12,228 nucleotides of DNA from positions 1 to 12,228 of the forward strand of contig DAOWNM010000042.1 of NCBI GenBank assembly GCA_030642565.1, given 5' to 3'. This stretch comes from Bacteroidota bacterium (GTDB taxonomy: Bacteria; Bacteroidota; Bacteroidia; Bacteroidales; GCA-2748055). The notes below the pieces were generated by a model, which saw only the letters and a program-made list of their open reading frames with translations, did no database searches and was not told the origin of the DNA. Positions 7,594-12,228 of this stretch are shown here, one piece after another. Position 1 is the first letter of the stretch. Each line of letters opens with the position of its first letter. The position numbers and the translations under genes are program-made.

Positions 7594-10500
7594 ATGCTGA
7601 AAAAGTTATCATTCCTTGTATCCATGCCTTTTATGGCAGTGCTCATGATTATTCTGATTGTTATCCTGGCGGTGGCCACATTTGTGGAAAGCGCATTTAC
7701 CACACAGACTGCCTGGGCGGTGGTTTATGGAACACACTGGTTCGAGCTGTTGATGCTGCTCATCGGAATCAACCTGGTGGGGGTGATGGTTAAAAACAGA
7801 TTCTTCAGACGAAAAAAGATTGTTGTGTTACTGTTTCACCTGTCATTTATCCTGATTCTGTTTGGAGCCTCTATTACCCGCTTTATCAGTTACGAGGGGA
7901 CGATGCATATCCGGGAGAATGCTGCCTCCAATGTAATGTTAAGCGATAATGCTTACATAGATGTGGTACTGGAAGTTAACGGGGAGACCTCCAGTTACTC
8001 CAGAGAGGCAATGCTAACTGAACTGACTCCACACGATTTTCGCATGAGTGCCATCGTGGGGGGTGAAAAAATAAAGATCAGATCCAAAGAATATATGACC
8101 AGTGCCATGGAGCAATACATAGCTTCTCCGGGAGGAGAACCGTATCTTCAGGTGATGCTTGTAACCGATCATCAGACTTCTGCCGGAATCCCATCGGGAA
8201 CCATCCAGGAAGTGATGGGTATGACTATAGGTTTCAATCATGAGGACAGAGCGGCCATGATAAATTTCTATTCACAGGGTGAAGAGATCTGGATGGTTTC
8301 TCCTTTTGCTGTTTCGGTGATGCAGATGGGTGGTAATGGGGGAGAGGAGTATGCTGCTGGTGAAGAGGTCCCCATCAGGGAAAGTACCCTTTATGCAATA
8401 GGGCATATACGGATGGCCCTCCAGAGTTTTATACCCTCCGCCAGGAAACAGATTGTACGTGTACCTGCCGGAGAGATGGGTTCACACCTGGGGGCGGTGA
8501 AACTGGAGATCAAATACAGGGGGATGGTTACCGAGGTGTATGTACCCGGACTGGCAAGGCTTACTGGTCAGCCTGTGGAGGGGAGTATGGGTGATCTTCA
8601 CTATACCGTTACCTATGGCTCAAAAGAGATTCATTTGCCATTTTCACTATTCCTCAAAAAATTTGAAGTGGAACGCTATCCGGGCTCCAATAGTCCCTCT
8701 TCCTTTGCCAGCGATGTGGTTCTGGTCGACAAGGAGATGGGAATCCAGGAAGAACACAGGATATATATGAATAATGTATTGAAACACAGGGGATACAGGT
8801 TCTATCAGGCCTCTTATGATAATGATGAATTGGGAACCGTACTCTCTGTGAACAAGGACCGTGCAGGTACTTTTGTTACTTACCTGGGTTACCTGGTGCT
8901 GATTGCCGGTATGGTGATGGCACTATTTGTTCCGGGAACCCGGTTTGCCATGATTGCCAGGAAGTCGGCTCCGGTGGCACGATCCATCGCCATGATCATA
9001 TTGCTGCTGGGTGGAAGCCTCTCGCTTTTTTCCCAGGAGGTACCGCCTAACGATGTGGCCAAAGATTTTGGCTATCTGTGGGTTCAGGACAAGGGAGGTC
9101 GTTTTAAACCCATGAATACCCTTTCCCATGAGGTGGTCAGAAAGATTACCAGGCATGCCAGGTACGAAAGCTACACCTCCGACCAGGTTCTGTTGGGAAT
9201 GATCATCTATCCTGACGTGTGGCAGCAGAAAGAGTTGTTTAAGGTAAAGCACCCGGAATTGCACCGCCTCATTGGTTACAAGGGTGAATTGGTCAGTTTT
9301 AATGATCTGATGGATTCAACGGGAAATTACCTGCTTTCTGACCTGGTTAATGAAGCTTACGCCAAAAAGGTTGCATCACAAAGTGAACTGGACCGGGAGG
9401 TGATTAAGCTTGATGACCGGTTGAATGCCTTCTACCTCGTGCAGTCAGGCGGACTGATCCGTATATTCCCCGATCATGGGGCTGATAACCACAAATGGGC
9501 ATCGGTAAGTGAAGCAATGGCTGGACAGATGAACCAACAAGAGGATACCATGAAGAGTGTATTTCTCCGGTACCTCACTGCACTGCAACAGGGTGATTAT
9601 GGTGCTGCCGGGATTTATGTGAACCAGCTTAGCGAAAATCAGTTTTCCGGTGAAATTCTCCCTTCCGAGTCAAAAAAGAGGATGGAGGTTATATACAACA
9701 GGATCAATATATTTCCACAACTGGCAAGATTTTACGCGTTTTTCGGGATTATCATGATGGCGCTTTCGTTCCTGCTGGTTTTCAGACCACGCAAAATTTA
9801 TAGCTATCTCTTCAGGGTAGGGGTGATTCTTCTGGTGGTGGCACTTGTGGTCCATACGGTGGCCCTTGCAGGCAGATGGTATATCAGTGGTCATGCCCCC
9901 ATGAGTAACGGGTATGAGTCGATGATCTTTGTCTCCTGGGTGACCCTGCTTGCCGGATTGATTTTTGTGAAACGATCGGGATATGCCCTGGCGCTCACTG
10001 CCATACTATCGGCACTTGCTTTGATGGTGGCCGGAATGAGCAATATGAACCCGGAGATTACAAACCTTGTACCTGTACTGAAATCTCCATGGCTCACTAT
10101 TCACGTGACAGTGATCATGGCTGGGTACGGATTTCTGGGACTGGCCTCTATCCTGGGACTGCTTAATGTGGTATTCTATGCTTTTCTCAATCCTTCTAAC
10201 AAAACAAGGCTGGAGGAGGTGATCCTGCAGGTTACCGGGGTGAACCAATTAACCCTGATTGTGGGGCTCTATTTCATGACTGCAGGGGTGTTTCTGGGTG
10301 GTGTTTGGGCCAATGAATCGTGGGGACGTTACTGGGGATGGGATCCCAAAGAGACCTGGGCGCTGATTACTGTGCTGGTTTATGCTTTTGTTGCCCATAT
10401 GCACAGGATTCCAGGTTTAAGAGGAAGGTTTGCCTTTAACCTGGCTACCTTTATCAGCTATAGTTCGGTAATAATGACCTATTTTGGGGTTAACTATTTC

Positions 10501-10650
10501 CTGGGTGGAATACACTCCTATGCGAGTGGTTCATCTTTTAAGATCCCCTTCTGGGCCTACCTGGCACTACTTATGTTTGTGGGGCTAGCGCTGTTTGCTT
10601 ATAAGAAACAGCAAAAACAGTTGCCGGAGAAGAGTCCCCAGGATCTATAG
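7594..10650 (+). CDS. System II cytochrome c biogenesis fusion protein ResB-CcsA (CcsBA type)
   Basis: Exports haem and attaches it to CXXCH sites of c-type cytochromes outside the inner membrane. From ATG 7594 it has 1018 residues. The ResB half has membrane helices near 8-28, 48-66, 75-95 and 428-446, with a periplasmic domain between the last two. A further hydrophobic segment (463-480) leads to a second soluble domain (481-705) opening with VQDKGGRFKPMNTLSHEVV. The CcsA half (710-1004) holds the WWD haem motif, WANESWGRYWGWDPKETW (905-922). All four histidines of characterised CcsBA appear present: TM-His H82 and H935, periplasmic H837 and H974. A GTG/ATG start further upstream, adding up to 55 residues from 7429, is rejected because that part overlaps feoB out of frame and has no family likeness. 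No Shine-Dalgarno is visible. The gene follows feoAB by 37 bp, probably in the same operon. Confidence 0.93.
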   Translation: MLKKLSFLVSMPFMAVLMIILIVILAVATFVESAFTTQTAWAVVYGTHWFELLMLLIGINLVGVMVKNRFFRRKKIVVLLFHLSFILILFGASITRFISYEGTMHIRENAASNVMLSDNAYIDVVLEVNGETSSYSREAMLTELTPHDFRMSAIVGGEKIKIRSKEYMTSAMEQYIASPGGEPYLQVMLVTDHQTSAGIPSGTIQEVMGMTIGFNHEDRAAMINFYSQGEEIWMVSPFAVSVMQMGGNGGEEYAAGEEVPIRESTLYAIGHIRMALQSFIPSARKQIVRVPAGEMGSHLGAVKLEIKYRGMVTEVYVPGLARLTGQPVEGSMGDLHYTVTYGSKEIHLPFSLFLKKFEVERYPGSNSPSSFASDVVLVDKEMGIQEEHRIYMNNVLKHRGYRFYQASYDNDELGTVLSVNKDRAGTFVTYLGYLVLIAGMVMALFVPGTRFAMIARKSAPVARSIAMIILLLGGSLSLFSQEVPPNDVAKDFGYLWVQDKGGRFKPMNTLSHEVVRKITRHARYESYTSDQVLLGMIIYPDVWQQKELFKVKHPELHRLIGYKGELVSFNDLMDSTGNYLLSDLVNEAYAKKVASQSELDREVIKLDDRLNAFYLVQSGGLIRIFPDHGADNHKWASVSEAMAGQMNQQEDTMKSVFLRYLTALQQGDYGAAGIYVNQLSENQFSGEILPSESKKRMEVIYNRINIFPQLARFYAFFGIIMMALSFLLVFRPRKIYSYLFRVGVILLVVALVVHTVALAGRWYISGHAPMSNGYESMIFVSWVTLLAGLIFVKRSGYALALTAILSALALMVAGMSNMNPEITNLVPVLKSPWLTIHVTVIMAGYGFLGLASILGLLNVVFYAFLNPSNKTRLEEVILQVTGVNQLTLIVGLYFMTAGVFLGGVWANESWGRYWGWDPKETWALITVLVYAFVAHMHRIPGLRGRFAFNLATFISYSSVIMTYFGVNYFLGGIHSYASGSSFKIPFWAYLALLMFVGLALFAYKKQQKQLPEKSPQDL

Positions 10651-10654
10651 GTGA

Positions 10655-11305
10655 TCAGTAGGGTACATCGTTCATACCGGTGCGGTCCCTGGAGCCAAAG
10701 TCCATCACACAATTGACCCGGTAGGTTTTATGTGGTCTGATAGCAACACCAATGGAGTTGAAATCAGGTGAAAGAATGTTATTCCGGTGGCCCAGGTTTT
10801 TAATTCCCTTATCGATCAGGAGGGAGATCACAATATCGATGGCTCTCTCATAACCGTATGAGCAGTTTTCGCCTACATGGTTGTATGTATTTCCCATCAG
10901 TGGCTCAAAACGATTGTTAAAACCGCTGTGACCAGTAGTTCCTTTATCTCCTGACCTCTGAGCATGACCCTGTGCTATTGCAGTTAGATCCTGTTCAGAC
11001 ACCAGAGGTACAAGGTTGGTAATTTTTTTCAGATCTCTGTGGAGGGACCTGATGTAGCTGCTGTTCTCCAGCTGTTTCTCTTCAATATAGCTATTCAGGA
11101 ATGTTCTGGCAAAAAGCGGACCGTCATACCTTGCCATATTGATAAACAGGATCACCTTTTTCTCCTCATCATTGAGGTATTCACTCTCACCGGCTCTGTT
11201 GAGCGTCCTGACAATATCGGTTTCCCACCCGGACCATGGGTTTGATTGCGCCATCAGGGGCAGAGGGAGAATCAGGAACAATAAAAGGAGAGTCCTACGA
11301 ATCAT
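10655..11305 (-). CDS. Secreted CAP (SCP/PR1-like) domain protein
   Basis: A 216-residue protein with a clear signal peptide: MIRRTLLLLFLILPLPLMAQ, likely cut after residue 20. The CAP domain follows at about 48-205. It begins with helix ILFINMARYDGPLFARTFL, typical of the family's opening helix. The four usual cavity positions can be seen as H114 in AQGHAQRSG, E146 in VGENCSYG, H173 in LGHRNNILSPDF and a further acidic position not clearly assigned; TTGHSGF (123-129) is also characteristic, as is the IGVAI strand. Bacterial CAP proteins are extracytoplasmic and have been linked to lipid binding or other surface roles, but their activity is mostly unknown and no function is assigned here. The start overlaps the GNAT gene by 11 bp, suggesting coupled translation. 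The stop faces the ccsBA stop across 4 bp. Confidence 0.9.
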   Translation of the reverse strand: MIRRTLLLLFLILPLPLMAQSNPWSGWETDIVRTLNRAGESEYLNDEEKKVILFINMARYDGPLFARTFLNSYIEEKQLENSSYIRSLHRDLKKITNLVPLVSEQDLTAIAQGHAQRSGDKGTTGHSGFNNRFEPLMGNTYNHVGENCSYGYERAIDIVISLLIDKGIKNLGHRNNILSPDFNSIGVAIRPHKTYRVNCVMDFGSRDRTGMNDVPY

Positions 11306-11714
11306 AATGGATCATATATACATCGTAGTCTTCAAACACATCAAATCCGAGACTTCTGTAGAGTTTGATTGCCGGAGTGTTATCGCGGTGTACCTCAAGC
11401 TTCAGGGGAGACCTCTTATCCCTGGCAAATGCAAGTGATTCCAGGGCTAGTTTACGGCCATAACCTCTTCCCTGAAGGGAAGGCAGAACCGCAAAATGAT
11501 GCATCAGTACGCGTCGTCCGTCCCATGTAAGCCAGGAGGTACCTATGATCCTGCTGTTCAAGTCATCTTCCATGATCAGAAATTTTCCGCCCTGGGTATT
11601 GCATCGGAGGATAATTTCAGGTGTATCACCACGCTCCACTGTATATATCCCTGTCTCTCTCCAGAGGGCCTCAATCTGTGGAAAATCGCCGGGGTTATAG
11701 TTCCGGATGATCAT
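11295..11714 (-). CDS. GNAT-family N-acetyltransferase
   Basis: A 139-residue cytoplasmic enzyme of the Gcn5-related family, which transfers acetyl from acetyl-CoA to an amine on an unknown substrate. It fits a single GNAT domain. N-terminal MIIRNYNPGDFPQIEALW is the usual first strand and helix. HHFAVLPSLQGRGYGRKLA (72-90) is motif A with the QGRGYG pyrophosphate loop (81-86). LEVHRDNTPAIKLYRSLGF (106-124) is motif B, and the DYDVYMIHYDS end is the closing strand. The ATG at 11714 is 6 bp after the NfeD stop, and the 3' end overlaps the CAP gene by 11 bp, so all three are probably one transcript. Nothing in the sequence points to the substrate; ribosomal-protein, antibiotic or small-amine acetylation are all possible. 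Confidence 0.92.
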   Translation of the reverse strand: MIIRNYNPGDFPQIEALWRETGIYTVERGDTPEIILRCNTQGGKFLIMEDDLNSRIIGTSWLTWDGRRVLMHHFAVLPSLQGRGYGRKLALESLAFARDKRSPLKLEVHRDNTPAIKLYRSLGFDVFEDYDVYMIHYDS

Positions 11715-11720
11715 TCCATA

Positions 11721-12228
11721 TTATACTTTTACCACATAAACCTGACTAGTCTCATAACGGATCACCTTTATGGATTCTCCTTTCTCAATTAATCCAAACT
11801 CAGATTTGGCATCATAGAGTTTATCGTGAATCATTACACGACCCGAGGGTCGAAGGACCGTATGAGCTACTCCCACCTCCCCGATCAGGCTTTGCTGTTC
11901 GGTTTCCACACCTATAAAACCCTCCTCAGTGCGTTGTTCACTTTTTAAAACGAGATTGCTGAAGGCGGTGGTGGTAAGCAGTTTCTTGGTGGTCCAGAGG
12001 GAGAATATGACCCCCATCAGCACCGCTACCAGGACCAGGCTTAATGATTTCATCAATATGCCAAGCCCTTCACCTGTAAACTCAGGATTCTCGAATACGA
12101 CGTTATCGACCAGGCTCAGGGTGAGCCCTGTAATAACGGCAATAATCCCGGCTATACCCGCCACCCCGAAACCGGGAATGGCAAAAATCTCAACCATGAT
12201 CAGAACAATGCCCACAATAAAGAGGATC
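11721..12228 (-). CDS. NfeD-family membrane protein, C-terminal part (cut by window edge)
   Basis: The visible 168 residues form the membrane and C-terminal part of an NfeD-like protein. A hydrophobic region ILFIVGIVLIMVEIF runs into AIPGFGVAGIAGIIAVITG, the family's hallmark E-x(3,4)-PGFG-GI-G stretch. A third helix KSLSLVLVAVLMGVIFSLW follows, and the last 60 residues (from about EVGVAHTVLRPSGRVMIHDK to YVVKV) match the OB-fold NfeD domain. The frame is open past 12228, so an internal GTG at 12215 is not the start. The rest may be the ClpP-like serine-protease domain of long NfeD proteins, but that cannot be seen here. Such proteins usually act with SPFH/flotillin-like membrane scaffold proteins in membrane organisation; a partner gene is not in the window. 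It leads a tight set with the GNAT and CAP genes. Confidence 0.88.
   Translation of the reverse strand, partial: ILFIVGIVLIMVEIFAIPGFGVAGIAGIIAVITGLTLSLVDNVVFENPEFTGEGLGILMKSLSLVLVAVLMGVIFSLWTTKKLLTTTAFSNLVLKSEQRTEEGFIGVETEQQSLIGEVGVAHTVLRPSGRVMIHDKLYDAKSEFGLIEKGESIKVIRYETSQVYVVKV

Noticed and set aside
7020..7703. A 227-codon minus-strand frame across the feoB 3' end and ccsBA start
   Set aside because: Antisense to two well-identified genes, with no hydrophobic or domain pattern of its own.

Overview
The window reads as a chromosomal segment from a member of the Bacteroidota, probably an anaerobic or microaerobic Bacteroidales-like lineage. The evidence is a tryptophanase with the sequence style of Bacteroides enzymes, a FeoA-FeoB fusion, a ResB-CcsA fusion of about 1,000 residues, a secreted WD40 protein with the charged tail common in this phylum, two TAnnTTTG-type promoter elements and few strong Shine-Dalgarno sequences. 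No tRNA, rRNA, insertion sequence, phage gene or CRISPR array was seen. Coding density is high and every gene of normal size belongs to a known family.

Layout. Positions 1-3686 are all on the minus strand, transcribed right to left: a secreted WD40 beta-propeller protein (3686-2544), tryptophanase TnaA (2294-915) and the first 253 residues of a MATE-family exporter (759 to beyond the left edge). A 249-bp gap before tnaA holds a good minus-strand promoter and a 24-codon open frame that would start almost at the predicted transcript start. The 155-bp gap between tnaA and the MATE gene holds a tight cluster of palindromes.

A 132-bp divergent intergenic region (3687-3818) then leads into a plus-strand, co-directional three-gene block. 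It encodes a Cu/Zn-type permease of the SO_0444 family with a C-terminal heavy-metal-associated domain (3819-5081), a fused FeoA-FeoB ferrous iron transporter (5085-7556) and a fused cytochrome c haem-attachment factor ResB/CcsA (7594-10650). Gene spacings are 3 and 37 bp. Together these suggest a metal-handling and cytochrome-maturation operon: iron import, control of a second transition metal, and export and attachment of haem to c-type cytochromes.

The right end (10655-12228) is again minus strand: the C-terminal part of an NfeD-family membrane protein cut by the window edge, a GNAT acetyltransferase and a secreted CAP-domain protein, packed with a 6-bp gap and an 11-bp overlap, so very likely one transcript. 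It converges tail to tail on the ccsBA gene with only 4 bp between the two stop codons.

I do not see a clearly new system. The points most worth a second look are the possible leader peptide ahead of tnaA, the palindrome cluster ahead of the MATE gene, the signal-peptide-like joint inside the ResB-CcsA fusion, and the pairing of a metal efflux-type permease with FeoAB and cytochrome c maturation.
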